A stretch of 64,000 nucleotides of DNA from NCBI RefSeq assembly GCF_014646755.1, contig NZ_BMNW01000003.1, forward strand, positions 248,001-312,000, read 5' to 3'. This stretch comes from Pseudomonas asuensis (GTDB lineage Bacteria > Pseudomonadota > Gammaproteobacteria > Pseudomonadales > Pseudomonadaceae). The notes beneath the pieces were generated by a model. That model made no database searches. It was not told the origin of the DNA and saw nothing but the letters and a program-made list of their open reading frames with translations. The translations under genes were made by a program, and so were the position numbers. Of the stretch, positions 1 through 8,337 are shown piece by piece (the stretch's first letter is position 1; each line of letters starts with the position of its first letter).

Positions 1-981
1 GCGAATCAGGCGATTGAGCAAGGGACGCCCCGCCAGATGGATGAATACCGGGGCGCCTGCTATGAGGTAGAAGTAATACGTTACGGCTCGCCAAATCAGA
101 ATGGCAGCCGCTGCTGTTGATTTTCCGACCATGGGTGTAAGGAGCGCACCTGATGCCAATTCTGCACCGCCTGCACCGCCAGGCAGCAGGCTCGCCTGTC
201 CTGCGGTCAGCGCCAGCATCTGTATAAGAAAGGTCCAGGCCCAGGGAATGACAGCCCCTAGACCAACTAATGTAATGTACAAAACACTGTTACGAAGTAG
301 CCAGTGCAATGCCGTTAAGCCAAATACTGCCGCCAAGGTGGAGTGAGGCATTCGCAGGCTTTCTTTCAATGCATTACGAAAGCGCAATACCTTTCGGCCC
401 CAGCGCACGCGTCGGGACTGTTTTATGCCCAGACGCTTCATGATCCGGCCATTGCTGCGCAAAACGGCGCGGTGAAAACGCGCCAGCCCAAAGAGCAGAA
501 CAATAGCTCCCGTCATCAAGGCGGCAGTGCCTCCCAGTAGCCAACCTACATGAGGGTTAAGCGCGTGAAAGAGGGCATAAATCAAGATTCCGATCAGTGC
601 GCAGACGAAAAATAGCAAGTCACTAATATGATCCACTGCAAACACGGCGGTGGCTTGAGCTGGACGTACGCCACGCCGCGCGAGAAGCGCCATCATGGTA
701 AACGGGCCGCCCGCGCCGCCAGGTGTGGCACAGATAGCGAACTCGGTTGCCATCACAATGGCCAGGGAGCGAAGGTGAGTCGTGCGGTGTAAGCGTTTAA
801 GGAGTAAACGTAGGCGAATTGCATTGATGTTCCAGCACAGCACAATCATGCCAAGCATGAGCAGCAGCAGGTCGAGCGGAAAGCCTCGTAACTTCCCTAG
901 CAGCCCGGTACCGCCTAACAACAGCGGGATAAGTGCTGCTGCCAGTAACGCACTGAGCAGCAGCCAGACGCCACGGCTCAT
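1..981 (-). CDS. Lysylphosphatidylglycerol synthase TM-domain (flippase-like) membrane protein, partial
   Basis: This is an open frame of 327 codons without a stop, starting with ATG at 981 and running off the window edge, so the C-terminus is missing. The protein is strongly hydrophobic, with many membrane segments. It carries the small-residue motifs typical of the UPF0104/LPG-synthase transmembrane family: TPGGAGGPF near residue 90 and LLPGGAGGAE near residue 270. Members without a C-terminal synthase domain are usually annotated flippase-like; whether a soluble domain follows here cannot be seen. The start overlaps the stop of the upstream deacetylase-like gene by 4 bp, so the two are probably translationally coupled. 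Together with the glycosyltransferase this suggests handling of a lipid-linked or membrane glycan; the substrate is unknown. Confidence 0.8.
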   Translation of the reverse strand, partial: MSRGVWLLLSALLAAALIPLLLGGTGLLGKLRGFPLDLLLLMLGMIVLCWNINAIRLRLLLKRLHRTTHLRSLAIVMATEFAICATPGGAGGPFTMMALLARRGVRPAQATAVFAVDHISDLLFFVCALIGILIYALFHALNPHVGWLLGGTAALMTGAIVLLFGLARFHRAVLRSNGRIMKRLGIKQSRRVRWGRKVLRFRNALKESLRMPHSTLAAVFGLTALHWLLRNSVLYITLVGLGAVIPWAWTFLIQMLALTAGQASLLPGGAGGAELASGALLTPMVGKSTAAAAILIWRAVTYYFYLIAGAPVFIHLAGRPLLNRLIR

Positions 982-1742
982 GCCGCGAGACGCTCGTTGA
1001 GGTAGTGCCGGTTGAGCCAGTCGATTTTGTTGATTGGCGCACGTCCGTCCGCCATCAACCGTTTGAGCAGCCCCAGCCAGTAATCCCTCGAAAACTCATG
1101 CCGCATGTCGACTGGATGCAGCCCAAGACGGAGCAGGGGAGCCTCTCGATGACGGCGAGCAGCTTGCTCGCTTACGAGCCAGGACATACCTCTGCGCCAC
1201 GGGCTTCTGGCGCTCCAGACCAGCCCGGGTGCCTCTATTTGGCGGTGGTCAGGTAGCAGGTAGAAATGCTGGGGGTCGCTGGTATAGCGCAGATCGGTCT
1301 GGCTCAGGGCGCGGCGTGTTCCTTCGCTCATTAGCCAGGCCGGCGCAACAAAGCCATGCAGCGGCCAGCCAAAGCGCTTGAACAAGGCCATACCTTTTTC
1401 AATACGTTCACGGGCCTGTGCTTCATTGAGCGTATAGAATTCACCTTCATAGGTGTAAACCCTGCGCATGAACCAGTCACGAGGGTTCGTAGGCGCTGGG
1501 GCATCATCACAATGGAAGTGACCATGAAGCGACAGCTCATCGCCACGCGCCAGGCGCTGATCCATAAGCCTGATGAAGTCAGGATGCTGATCGATCGGGT
1601 TACGATGATGGAAGTCGGGGACGACCAGCAATGTCATAGGCACATTGCCCAGTGCGTCCACCGCCTCTATGAAGGGTTGGTAATCGTTCCAGGTTTCTGG
1701 TGCTACATCATGTAGCACCAGCATAACATTGCGTTCACCCAT
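978..1742 (-). CDS. Polysaccharide deacetylase-like protein (DUF2334 type)
   Basis: This 254-residue protein has no signal peptide. It opens with a VMLVLHDVAPETW strand near residue 6, and has a Dx(6)H-type stretch (DQHPDFIRL), SLHGHFH near residue 92 and FVAPAWLMSEGT near residue 160. These are the arrangement of metal-binding Asp/His residues of NodB-like carbohydrate esterases of the DUF2334 type. The family is thought to act on N-acetylated sugars, but an activity for this branch is not established. The start overlaps the preceding glycosyltransferase by 8 bp and the stop overlaps the following membrane protein by 4 bp, so the three genes form one tight operon. The fold assignment is reasonably sure; the substrate is unknown. 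Confidence 0.8.
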   Translation of the reverse strand: MGERNVMLVLHDVAPETWNDYQPFIEAVDALGNVPMTLLVVPDFHHRNPIDQHPDFIRLMDQRLARGDELSLHGHFHCDDAPAPTNPRDWFMRRVYTYEGEFYTLNEAQARERIEKGMALFKRFGWPLHGFVAPAWLMSEGTRRALSQTDLRYTSDPQHFYLLPDHRQIEAPGLVWSARSPWRRGMSWLVSEQAARRHREAPLLRLGLHPVDMRHEFSRDYWLGLLKRLMADGRAPINKIDWLNRHYLNERLAA

Positions 1743-2850
1743 GTGCAGCTACCGGCATTTCAGAGGTGCCGAGCACAGCATGATAATGAGACAAGAGACC
1801 CGCGACTACAGTATCCCAAGAGTGGTGGGCTTCTACATGCTGACGGGCTTGGCGGCCCACAAGACGGGCATCGTCTTCAAACAGTTCGCGTACAGTGGCA
1901 GCCATCGAAGCTGGATCATGGGGCTGACAGAGACGCCCGGTATTGAAGGGAACAATTTCGCCTAAGGCGCCTGCCTTGACGGCGACAACGGGAATACCGC
2001 AAGCCATGGCTTCAAGCGCGACCAAGCCAAAGGTTTCCTGATGTCCGGCATGGAGCAGGACATCACAGCTGGCAACCAGGCGCGCTACTTCAGATGCCGG
2101 ACGGAAACCATTCATGACGGTGACGTTGTCGGGTACATGGCTGGGCATGTTCGAGCCTACCAAGAGCAGGTGATAGGGCTTACCCAGTTGACGGGCCGTT
2201 TCCAGTAGGATGGGCAGGTTCTTTTCCCGCGAGCCTCGGCCGGCAAATACCATCAGGCGAGTAGAGTCATCCAGTCCTAGCTCGCGCTTTAAGGTGGAGT
2301 CCCGCAGTGATGGGTGGAACGTTTCAAGATCCACGCCTAACGGCTGGGCATAAACATTGTTTACCCCCATGCGCTCAAGCTTTTCAACCATGACCTTGCT
2401 GGGCGCCAGGACACGATCAAAACTGCGATACAGCCGCGCAATATAAGTGCTCATGTTGCTACCAAACCACGAACCTAGCCGGTTACTGGCCAGCAGTGGA
2501 AGGTCTGAATGGTAGAAGCCAATCACGGGAACATCCAACCGGCGCCCTGCATCCAGGGCGGCCCAGGCCGTCATGTAGGGGTCACCTACTTCAATCAGGT
2601 CAGGTTGCAACTCCCACAATACATTGCGCCACGGCCCGCGTCGGACCGGAAAGCGATAACCCTTTCCAAATGGCAAGGGAGGTGAGGGAATCTCATAGAT
2701 TCCTCCGTTCTGTCGATAGCTTTCCCCAGGGACAAGCACGCTGTGCTGGACTCCGGGGTAACGACGTAAACGGCGGTGTTTGGCATCGATGTATGTGCGC
2801 ACACCGCCGCTGGCAGGTGCATAAAACATGGTCATATCAGCAATATGCAC
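1735..2850 (-). CDS. Glycosyltransferase family 4/1 (GT-B fold)
   Basis: This is a GT-B glycosyltransferase. The N-terminal half carries a glycine-rich acceptor-side loop (APASGGVRTYI) and the C-terminal half carries the nucleotide-sugar signature with its paired glutamates (HQETFGLVALEAMACGIPVV, about residues 275-295). The frame is open up to an ATG at 2904, but that ATG has no ribosome binding site, whereas a GGAGGAAGC stretch lies 8-12 bases before a GTG at 2850. I therefore prefer the GTG, giving 371 residues that begin just before HIADMTMF. It is the first gene of the three-gene cassette with the DUF2334 protein and the flippase-like protein. The donor sugar and the product cannot be told. 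Confidence 0.82.
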   Translation of the reverse strand: MHIADMTMFYAPASGGVRTYIDAKHRRLRRYPGVQHSVLVPGESYRQNGGIYEIPSPPLPFGKGYRFPVRRGPWRNVLWELQPDLIEVGDPYMTAWAALDAGRRLDVPVIGFYHSDLPLLASNRLGSWFGSNMSTYIARLYRSFDRVLAPSKVMVEKLERMGVNNVYAQPLGVDLETFHPSLRDSTLKRELGLDDSTRLMVFAGRGSREKNLPILLETARQLGKPYHLLLVGSNMPSHVPDNVTVMNGFRPASEVARLVASCDVLLHAGHQETFGLVALEAMACGIPVVAVKAGALGEIVPFNTGRLCQPHDPASMAATVRELFEDDARLVGRQARQHVEAHHSWDTVVAGLLSHYHAVLGTSEMPVAAHG

Positions 2851-2904
2851 GATGGAGCTTCCTCCGTTCGGCTTCTTATAAGAACCGTCTGAAACTACCG
2901 GCAT

Positions 2905-3146
2905 GGGCGTTGTGGGTATGAAAGATAATATTGGCTCATGCGTTCAGATGTTCTCTCCCTGTGCCCATGAATGGACCATTACAGTAAAAAGACGTTCGCT
3001 AAGACCTCGTTCTAGAGCAGAGGCTTTCGCTTCGCTGACTATTATTCAGTCAGCTGGCAAGCGCAGCGGAGCGCCCTGCGGCTATAACCACAGGGCGATC
3101 TACTCAAGGGAAGTAGCAGACGACGTGTTTCAATCCAGACCGAACG
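2905..3146. other. Intergenic region with two inverted repeats
   Basis: No gene is seen between the glycosyltransferase start and the aldo/keto reductase stop. Two hairpins can be read: GCTGACT / AGTCAGC at 3034-3054 with a 7-base loop, and CGCCCTG / CAGGGCG at 3072-3097 with a 12-base loop. Neither is followed by a T-run on the minus strand, so they are not clear terminators for the reductase gene. The promoter of the glycosyltransferase cassette must also lie here, but I cannot place it. Confidence 0.4.
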
Positions 3147-4094
3147 TTAATAGGCGCTGGCGTGATCAAGCGTGCTGATATCTTCGGCGCTCAGTTGGAG
3201 GTGGGTGGCTTCAGCCAGTTCCCTGAGCTGCTCAAGAGAGGTAGCGCTGGCAATGGGTGCCGTGACACTGGGACGCGCCATGAGCCAGGCAAGGGCCACA
3301 CGAGCAGGGGTTGCATCATATTCTTCGGCTACCTCATCCAGGGCAGAAAGAATCGTAACGCCTCGCTCGGTCATGTATTTTTTGACGGAGTCGCTACGAG
3401 CGCCCTTGATATCGTCCTTGGTGCGGTACTTACCAGTCAGGAAGCCGCTGGCCAGCGAGTAATAGCTAATGACGCCCAGCCCCAACTCCTGTACTACAGG
3501 CTCAAGGTTCTTTTCATAGTCTTCACGCTCATAAAGGTTGTAGTGCGGCTGAAGACTGATATAGCCCGGAATACCGAGACGCTGAGAGATCTGGTGCGCC
3601 TCACGCAACCGCTCGGCACTGTAATTGGATGCTCCAATAGCACGGACCTTGCCTTGCTCGACCAGCTTAGCCAAGGCATGCAGGGTTTCTTCCAAAGGGG
3701 TATCGGGGTCGTCGATATGGGTCTGGTACAGGTCGATATGATCGGTTTGCAGGCGCTTGAGAGAATCTTCCACTGCCTTCTGGATGTAGTCGGCGCGCAG
3801 ACCTTTCTTGCCGTCGCCCATATCCATGCCGACTTTGGTAGCTAGAACAATCTGGTCACGCTTGCCGCTCTTCTTGAGCCAGTTACCAATGATGGTTTCC
3901 GATTCACCACCCTGATTGCCGGGTACCCAGCGTTCATAGACATCAGCCGTATCGATAAAGTTAAGTCCCTGGTCGATCAGCCCATCGAGCAGGATGAACG
4001 ACTTGGCTTCATCAAGCGTCCAGCCAAATACGTTTCCACCCAGGGCGAGCGGCGAAACGTGTAGGCCGGATTGACCGAGTTGACGTGTGCTCAT
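3147..4094 (-). CDS. Aldo/keto reductase
   Basis: This 315-residue protein belongs to the NADPH-dependent aldo/keto reductase superfamily (TIM barrel). The catalytic tetrad can be placed at Asp48 (FIDTADVYE), Tyr53, Lys87 (LATKVG) and His126 (YQTHIDD). The C-terminal nucleotide-binding pattern (VTAPIASATSLEQLRE) is present. The family reduces aldehydes and ketones in the cytoplasm; the natural substrate cannot be predicted. The start is well supported by an AAGGAGGA ribosome binding site a few bases before ATG at 4094. It lies downstream of leuA on the same strand with a probable terminator between them, so it is probably transcribed separately. Confidence 0.92.
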   Translation of the reverse strand: MSTRQLGQSGLHVSPLALGGNVFGWTLDEAKSFILLDGLIDQGLNFIDTADVYERWVPGNQGGESETIIGNWLKKSGKRDQIVLATKVGMDMGDGKKGLRADYIQKAVEDSLKRLQTDHIDLYQTHIDDPDTPLEETLHALAKLVEQGKVRAIGASNYSAERLREAHQISQRLGIPGYISLQPHYNLYEREDYEKNLEPVVQELGLGVISYYSLASGFLTGKYRTKDDIKGARSDSVKKYMTERGVTILSALDEVAEEYDATPARVALAWLMARPSVTAPIASATSLEQLRELAEATHLQLSAEDISTLDHASAY

Positions 4095-4228
4095 GGTGTC
4101 CTCCTTTTAACGACAATAAGGGCAATTCGCAGCCAAGCGGCGAACAGACCTCAAAGGAGGTGTGACTAAAGTGAACGAGGATCGTTCTTGGAGCACATGT
4201 AAGAGAGGGAAATACAGGAAGGAGTAAA

Positions 4229-4249
4229 GCCCCGATCAGGGATCGGGGC
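4229..4249 (-). terminator. Probable leuA terminator
   Basis: GCCCCGATC / GATCGGGGC form a perfect 9-bp stem with a 3-base loop, 10 bases after the leuA stop on the minus strand. Only a short TTTA follows, so it may be a leaky terminator. Confidence 0.65.
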
Positions 4250-4258
4250 AAAAGAGCA

Positions 4259-5917
4259 TTACTGAGCTTGGGATACGGCACGGTTCAGGGCGCTGAACAA
4301 TGCACGAAAGCTGGCTGTCGTCAGGTTTTCATCGATACCGATACCATGCAGTGGACGACCACCGCCCAGGCGTACCTCGATATAGGCAGCTGCCTTGGCA
4401 TTGGCGCCAGCGCCAATGGCATGTTCGTGGTAGTCCATAACCTCGATCTGAACCGGCAGCGCTGACACCAGCGCTTCCAGTGAGCCATTACCGGTACCCT
4501 GCCATTGCTGGATTTCACCGTTGGCCATGACCTCAACGCTGACCGCACTGATACCGTTTTCTTCCTGCAGGCGATGACGCTTGAGCTGGTAGGGCGAAAC
4601 GGCCTTCAGGTATTCATTATCAAGCAGATCGTAGATTTGCTGCGCAGTCATTTCCAGGCCCAGGCGATCGGTTTCTTTCTGAACGACCTGGCTGAATTCG
4701 ATCTGCATCCGGCGCGGCAGGGTAATGCCGTATTCCTGTTCAAGCAGGTACGTGATACCCCCCTTGCCAGACTGACTGTTGACACGGATGACAGCCTCAT
4801 AGCTGCGACCAATGTCGGCAGGATCGATGGGCAGGTAGGGTACCTCCCACAAAGTATCGGGTTTCTGCTGAACGAAGCCCTTGCGGATGGCATCCTGATG
4901 CGAGCCTGAAAACGCGGTATGTACCAGATCGCCCACATAGGGATGGCGAGGGTGTACCGGCAGCTGGTTACACTCTTCAACGACCTTGCGCACCGCATCA
5001 ATATCGGAGAAGTCCAGTTTGGGATCGACGCCCTGGGTGTAAAGGTTAAGAGCTAGTGTGACAAGGTCAACGTTACCGGTGCGCTCGCCATTGCCGAACA
5101 GACAGCCCTCAACTCGGTCCGCGCCAGCCATCAACCCCAGCTCGCTGGCTGCAACGCCGGTTCCACGATCGTTATGGGTATGCAGACTGACAAGAACACT
5201 GTCGCGACGGTTCACATGACGGCAGAACCATTCGATCTGGTCTGCGTAAACATTTGGTGTCGCCGCCTCGATGGTGGCAGGCAGGTTGAGGATCAAGCGG
5301 TGCTGAGGCGTTGGCTGGAACACATCAATCACGGCATTGCATACTTCGACGGCAAATTCCGTTTCAGTAGAGCTGAACACTTCAGGCGAATACTCGAAGC
5401 GCCACTGCGTCTGCGGATTGGCATCAGCCAGGCGCTTGATCACACGCCCCGCGTTGACAGCAATTGCCTTGACGCCTTCCTTATCCTGATTGAAAACAAT
5501 ACGGCGGAAGCTGGGCGCACAGGCATTGTAATAATGAACAATTGCCTGCTTGGCGCCTTTCAGCGATTCGAAGGTACGTTCGATCAGGTCTTCTCGTGCC
5601 TGGGTCAGTACCTGAATAGTGACATCATCGGGAATATGGCCGTTTTCGATCAGCTCACGCACAAAGTCGAAATCAGTCTGTGATGCAGAAGGGAAGCCCA
5701 CCTCGATTTCCTTGACGCCTACCTGTACCAGCGTCTTGAAGAAACGCATCTTCTTTTCGCTGTCCATGGGTTCAATCAGGGACTGGTTTCCGTCACGCAG
5801 GTCTGAACTCAGCCAAATAGGCGCCTCGGTAATGGTCTTGGATGGCCAGGTCCGGTTGGGTAAGTCGATGGTGGGAAACGCGCGGTATTTCTGAGACGGA
5901 TCTTTAAGCATGGCCAT
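4259..5917 (-). CDS. leuA: 2-isopropylmalate synthase
   Basis: LeuA condenses acetyl-CoA with 2-oxoisovalerate, the first committed step of leucine synthesis, in the cytoplasm. The 552 residues show the HMGL-like catalytic barrel: the [11 protein letters not shown] substrate/metal motif near residue 37, the metal-binding SLHTHNDRG near residue 245, and the [20 protein letters not shown] linker near 325. The C-terminal regulatory domain, where leucine normally binds for feedback inhibition, is complete. Length and N-terminus ([20 protein letters not shown]) match the longer LeuA form usual in Pseudomonas. ATG 5917 follows AAGGATTATCCTC. It is a stand-alone gene with a roughly 200-base leader containing a palindrome at 6107-6133. 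Confidence 0.96.
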   Translation of the reverse strand: MAMLKDPSQKYRAFPTIDLPNRTWPSKTITEAPIWLSSDLRDGNQSLIEPMDSEKKMRFFKTLVQVGVKEIEVGFPSASQTDFDFVRELIENGHIPDDVTIQVLTQAREDLIERTFESLKGAKQAIVHYYNACAPSFRRIVFNQDKEGVKAIAVNAGRVIKRLADANPQTQWRFEYSPEVFSSTETEFAVEVCNAVIDVFQPTPQHRLILNLPATIEAATPNVYADQIEWFCRHVNRRDSVLVSLHTHNDRGTGVAASELGLMAGADRVEGCLFGNGERTGNVDLVTLALNLYTQGVDPKLDFSDIDAVRKVVEECNQLPVHPRHPYVGDLVHTAFSGSHQDAIRKGFVQQKPDTLWEVPYLPIDPADIGRSYEAVIRVNSQSGKGGITYLLEQEYGITLPRRMQIEFSQVVQKETDRLGLEMTAQQIYDLLDNEYLKAVSPYQLKRHRLQEENGISAVSVEVMANGEIQQWQGTGNGSLEALVSALPVQIEVMDYHEHAIGAGANAKAAAYIEVRLGGGRPLHGIGIDENLTTASFRALFSALNRAVSQAQ

Positions 5918-6353
5918 GAGGATAATCCTTTAGTTCTTGTTTCTTTCCGCGACCGTAGGAGCGGTGCCATAGTGGGAACAGCCGGTCTTTCATCGCTGAT
6001 GAGTGCGCGTTTGAAGATCTGCGGCAAATAAAGTCGATGCGTGTCGAGTTCAGGGTCGCAGTCGCGGACTGACCAGACGCAGGCAGGCGTGTTGCCGTAG
6101 CAGGATGAGGGTATGCGCAATGTTCATACCCTCAACACTAGTGAGGATTGGATTGAATGGCAAGCGGCTTTAAAAAATTGGTATAAATCACTAATTATAA
6201 GACTTTATAGCAATAAAAATTTGTAAAAAGCATTTTTGTAGATATTTTTGGAGGGCTTGCATGCTGAGTCGAGCCAATAGGTTAGGTACACCTCTTCGCT
6301 CGGGAATATCAAACATGCGACCATACCGGTTCATGTGTATGGGAAGCTGATAC
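5918..6353. other. Intergenic region between leuA and the DUF2946 gene
   Basis: This stretch holds divergent control regions: the leuA leader on the minus strand (with the palindrome listed separately) and, from about 6170 to 6245, an AT-rich segment likely to hold the promoter of the copper-related genes on the plus strand. No convincing coding region is seen. Confidence 0.5.
6107..6133. promoter_or_regulatory. leuA: Perfect inverted repeat upstream of leuA
   Basis: GAGGGTATG and CATACCCTC form a perfect 9-bp inverted repeat with a 9-base spacer, about 190 bases upstream of the leuA start. It could be an operator (a dyad of regulator-binding size) or a 5' hairpin of the leuA transcript. I recognise neither a leader peptide rich in Leu codons nor a T-box, so the regulator is unknown. 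Confidence 0.45.
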
Positions 6354-6737
6354 GTGATACCGCAGAAGCGCTCGCGACGTTGTGCCTGGCTTGGCCTGTT
6401 TGCCATGGTCATGGCGTTCATTGCGCCCGTTGCATCCCAGGCGCTGGCAGCCAGGCATTCCCATGAGCATTATGGCATGGTCCAACATATGGCCAGCCAT
6501 CACGCTGTGCCCAGGGCGTTGTCGCATGCAAACGAGCAGCACTGGACTTACGTTTTTGAGCAGTGCGGTTATTGCGATCTGCTTTTCAGCAGTCCCCCGC
6601 TTTCATCTGAATTCATCACACGTTTGGCAAGCACGCCGTCTAACAGTGGGTTATATCAAGGCCTGATTGCGCCTGGTTTTGCGCGCTTGCCTCTTTTTTT
6701 AGGCGCCATGACACGAGCGCCACCTAAAGATGCTTAA
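6354..6737 (+). CDS. DUF2946 family small protein
   Basis: This 127-residue protein starts with a positively charged N-terminus and a hydrophobic stretch (about residues 13-33) that may serve as a signal or anchor. It is rich in His and Met in the middle (RHSHEHYGMVQHMASHH) and has the EQCGYCDLL motif near residue 70 that marks DUF2946. Genes of this family sit next to copper chaperones and copper-responsive TonB receptors in pseudomonads, and here a PCuAC gene follows 84 bases later. The His/Met content and the CxxC motif fit metal binding in the periplasm, but the function is not established. Confidence 0.75.
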   Translation: MIPQKRSRRCAWLGLFAMVMAFIAPVASQALAARHSHEHYGMVQHMASHHAVPRALSHANEQHWTYVFEQCGYCDLLFSSPPLSSEFITRLASTPSNSGLYQGLIAPGFARLPLFLGAMTRAPPKDA

Positions 6738-6821
6738 GCATCCTTATGTCTTGTGCTGCCTTAGTGGCAGCGTAATTCTGTTTTGCTCACGCTGGCGTTC
6801 TAACGTCTGTAAGGTATTTTC

Positions 6822-7292
6822 ATGCGTATTTTGCTAAGTCTGGTTGCTGCCTTGTTTCTCGCTCCATGTGCCATGGCACATGAGTACGAAACGGGACAGT
6901 TGCACATTGATCATCCCTGGTCGCGTGCTACGCCTCCTGGTGCGCCCACCGGAGCGGTTTATTTCGCTATACACAACCACGGCCAGCAGGCGGATCGCCT
7001 GTTGAGCGCCGACTCACCTGTAGCGGCGAGTGCCGAATTGCATACTACGGTCAACAAGGACGGAATGATGGGTATGCGGCATATGGAGCAGGGCGCCGAG
7101 ATAGCCTCTGGTACCGAGTTGCGGCTGGAGCCTCAAGGCAATCATTTGATGCTGGTAGGGCTCAAGCAGCCTTTGGTCGCAGGGCAGCGCTTTCCACTAA
7201 CGTTGCACTTTGAAAAGGCGGGTGACGTTAATATTGAGGTCGCTGTTCAGGACGATGCACCTGATGCTCATGAGCATCATCACCAGCATTGA
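6822..7292 (+). CDS. PCuAC family periplasmic copper chaperone
   Basis: This 156-residue protein is a periplasmic Cu(I) chaperone of the PCu(A)C/DUF461 family, which helps deliver copper for cytochrome oxidase assembly. Residues 1-19 form a signal peptide ending in AMA. The copper ligands of the family can be placed at His74, Met85, His108 and Met110, the last two in NHLM. The C-terminus ends in a His-rich tail (HEHHHQH) that may bind extra metal. A ribosome binding site (GTAAGG) precedes ATG 6822. It forms a likely pair with the DUF2946 gene. The TonB-dependent copper receptor often found beside it is not present here. Confidence 0.92.
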   Translation: MRILLSLVAALFLAPCAMAHEYETGQLHIDHPWSRATPPGAPTGAVYFAIHNHGQQADRLLSADSPVAASAELHTTVNKDGMMGMRHMEQGAEIASGTELRLEPQGNHLMLVGLKQPLVAGQRFPLTLHFEKAGDVNIEVAVQDDAPDAHEHHHQH

Positions 7293-7628
7293 CGCTCTTT
7301 TTGAATAGATCCTTGAAGCCTGTTTGAAGCACCACAGCATTAATTGCCGGATATTCAGGCAGGTTTCAAGGCCTTCCATGAGCACGAAGCAGAGTATGGT
7401 GTGAGCCTGGCGCTAGCGCAGAGTTAGAGGTCAAGGCCAAATAACGCCAACGCCAACGCCAACGCCAACGCCGCTAGGGGTCCAGAAAAAGCCATGCGCC
7501 GCACTACAAGGGATAGAGGCGTTGCACTTGGCTAGCTTCCTGGCGTGTGCCTCCCGATACCCATAGCCTTGGATAGGCTGATCCGTTAAGACAGGTACCG
7601 GACTTTGGCATCCATGAGCAGGTGCCAG
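7293..7628. other. Gene-poor intergenic region with imperfect long hairpin
   Basis: No gene is supported here. An imperfect 18-bp inverted repeat (7311-7328 and 7353-7370, about 14 of 18 positions paired) could form a long stem after the copper chaperone gene, but no T-run follows. The hexamer repeat at 7444-7472 is listed separately. Confidence 0.4.
7444..7472. repeat. Tandem hexamer repeat ACGCCA, about 4.8 copies
   Basis: Four complete ACGCCA units and a partial fifth run head to tail in non-coding sequence. The array is short but perfect; such arrays can vary in copy number by slipped-strand mispairing. No gene or promoter is clearly connected with it. Confidence 0.85.
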
Positions 7629-7850
7629 TCAGGCTTCCTGTTCGTGTGTACCATGCTCGGTTTGAGCTTTTTGCTCGGCAATTTTCTGGACTTCCGCCTC
7701 GTAAACCCGGTCCATGACGCTTGGACGTTTTCGCCAAGGCTTGCGATCAGGAGTCGATTGAGCAGCGTAGGTGGTGATTTCTCCACCATAGATATTTTGA
7801 AAACGCTGGGCCTGGCGTTCCAGTTCAGCGCGAAGTTCTTCTTTCGTCAC
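7629..7850 (-). CDS. Small hydrophilic protein, function unknown
   Basis: This frame encodes 73 residues, starting with GTG at 7850 without a strong ribosome binding site. The composition is protein-like: a charged N-terminal helix (TKEELRAELERQAQRF), the segment YGGEITTYAAQ, a basic RKPWRKR patch and a charged helical C-terminus (VYEAEVQKIAEQKAQ). From memory, similar small proteins with a YGGE-TTYAAQ-RKPWRK core occur in other pseudomonads; this was not checked. It has no signal peptide or membrane segment, so it is probably cytoplasmic. It stands alone on the minus strand in a gene-poor kilobase. The opposite strand is also open but has no protein-like features. Confidence 0.55.
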   Translation of the reverse strand: MTKEELRAELERQAQRFQNIYGGEITTYAAQSTPDRKPWRKRPSVMDRVYEAEVQKIAEQKAQTEHGTHEQEA

Positions 7851-8268
7851 GTTATTAAAATCTTCACTATTTTGTTGTAGTCAAGGCGGTTGATACACGC
7901 TCAGGACGAGCGTGTATTGCTACTGACCGCACGAGTCGATGGCCAAGTTGAAAAGATATTGAAGCGGCCATCAGGCTAAGCCTTATTTATATAAGGCCTG
8001 AACGGTCTTGTCACCTATTCTTAATGTATTGCGTTAGTTGTCCGCCCTAATTAATGGGGCCTTTCGAAACACTTTCCAACTATGGAAACGCTTTAAAAGG
8101 GTGCGACTCCGCTTAATCATGCTTGAAAGCGGTGCATACCATAACGGGTGGCCAGCGGTTAGAGCCCATGCTAGAGCGCTTGTTCCCTAGTATAGAGCGA
8201 GTTGGCATCATTTTTTCTTATCTATTTCTCAAAGCGTGGCTATGTGCCTGTAAGTCTTGACTCTACAT
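7851..8268. other. Intergenic region upstream of the amide-type operon
   Basis: No gene is seen. A hairpin GCCTTAT-TTAT-ATAAGGC lies at 7980-7997. A TTGGCAT element at 8202-8208 resembles the -24 half of a sigma-54 promoter, but the -12 half is poor, so I do not call a promoter. The operon promoter must lie upstream of the antitermination leader. Confidence 0.4.
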
Positions 8269-8299
8269 GCGCCTCGATGCGCCTGGGTAACGAAGCCTG
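8269..8299 (+). promoter_or_regulatory. Candidate ANTAR antiterminator RNA (two hexaloop hairpins)
   Basis: ANTAR proteins bind leader RNAs with two short hairpins whose six-base loops have A at position 1 and G at position 4; binding prevents formation of an overlapping terminator. Here hairpin 1 is GCGC-CTCGAT-GCGC (8269-8282; G4 kept, but position 1 is C). Hairpin 2 is a weak, G-U rich 5-bp stem at 8284-8299 around AACGAA (A1 and G4 both present). The 3' strand of hairpin 2 (8295-8299) shares bases with the 5' arm of the terminator at 8296, which is the geometry expected for mutually exclusive folding. The second gene of the operon encodes an ANTAR protein. Confidence 0.55.
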
Positions 8300-8337
8300 A
8301 GCAAGTGTTTTCACAACACTCGTTCAGGTTTTTTTTT
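8296..8337 (+). terminator. Leader terminator before the AmiC-like gene
   Basis: Arms at 8296-8309 and 8315-8328 pair over 14 positions (12 Watson-Crick, one G-U, one mismatch) around a 5-base loop, followed directly by nine T. This is a strong intrinsic terminator, yet it ends just before the ribosome binding site GGAG (8338-8341) and the start codon at 8349. It therefore lies inside the operon's own leader rather than at the end of a gene, and must be read through for expression. Confidence 0.85.

Noticed and set aside
978-1742. Plus-strand open frames across the first 1.9 kb
   Set aside because: They are mirror frames of the strongly supported minus-strand genes and have no domain content.
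7263-7278. Perfect 16-base palindrome GATGCTCATGAGCATC as operator
   Set aside because: It lies in the His-rich end of the copper chaperone coding region and is explained by codons for that tail.
7605-7880. Plus-strand 91-codon open frame opposite the small minus-strand gene
   Set aside because: Composition is irregular, with no ribosome site; the minus-strand frame is far more protein-like.
8202-8220. TTGGCAT element upstream of the AmiC-like gene as sigma-54 promoter
   Set aside because: The -24 half is fair but the -12 half lacks the GC of the consensus, and no enhancer-binding regulator gene is adjacent.
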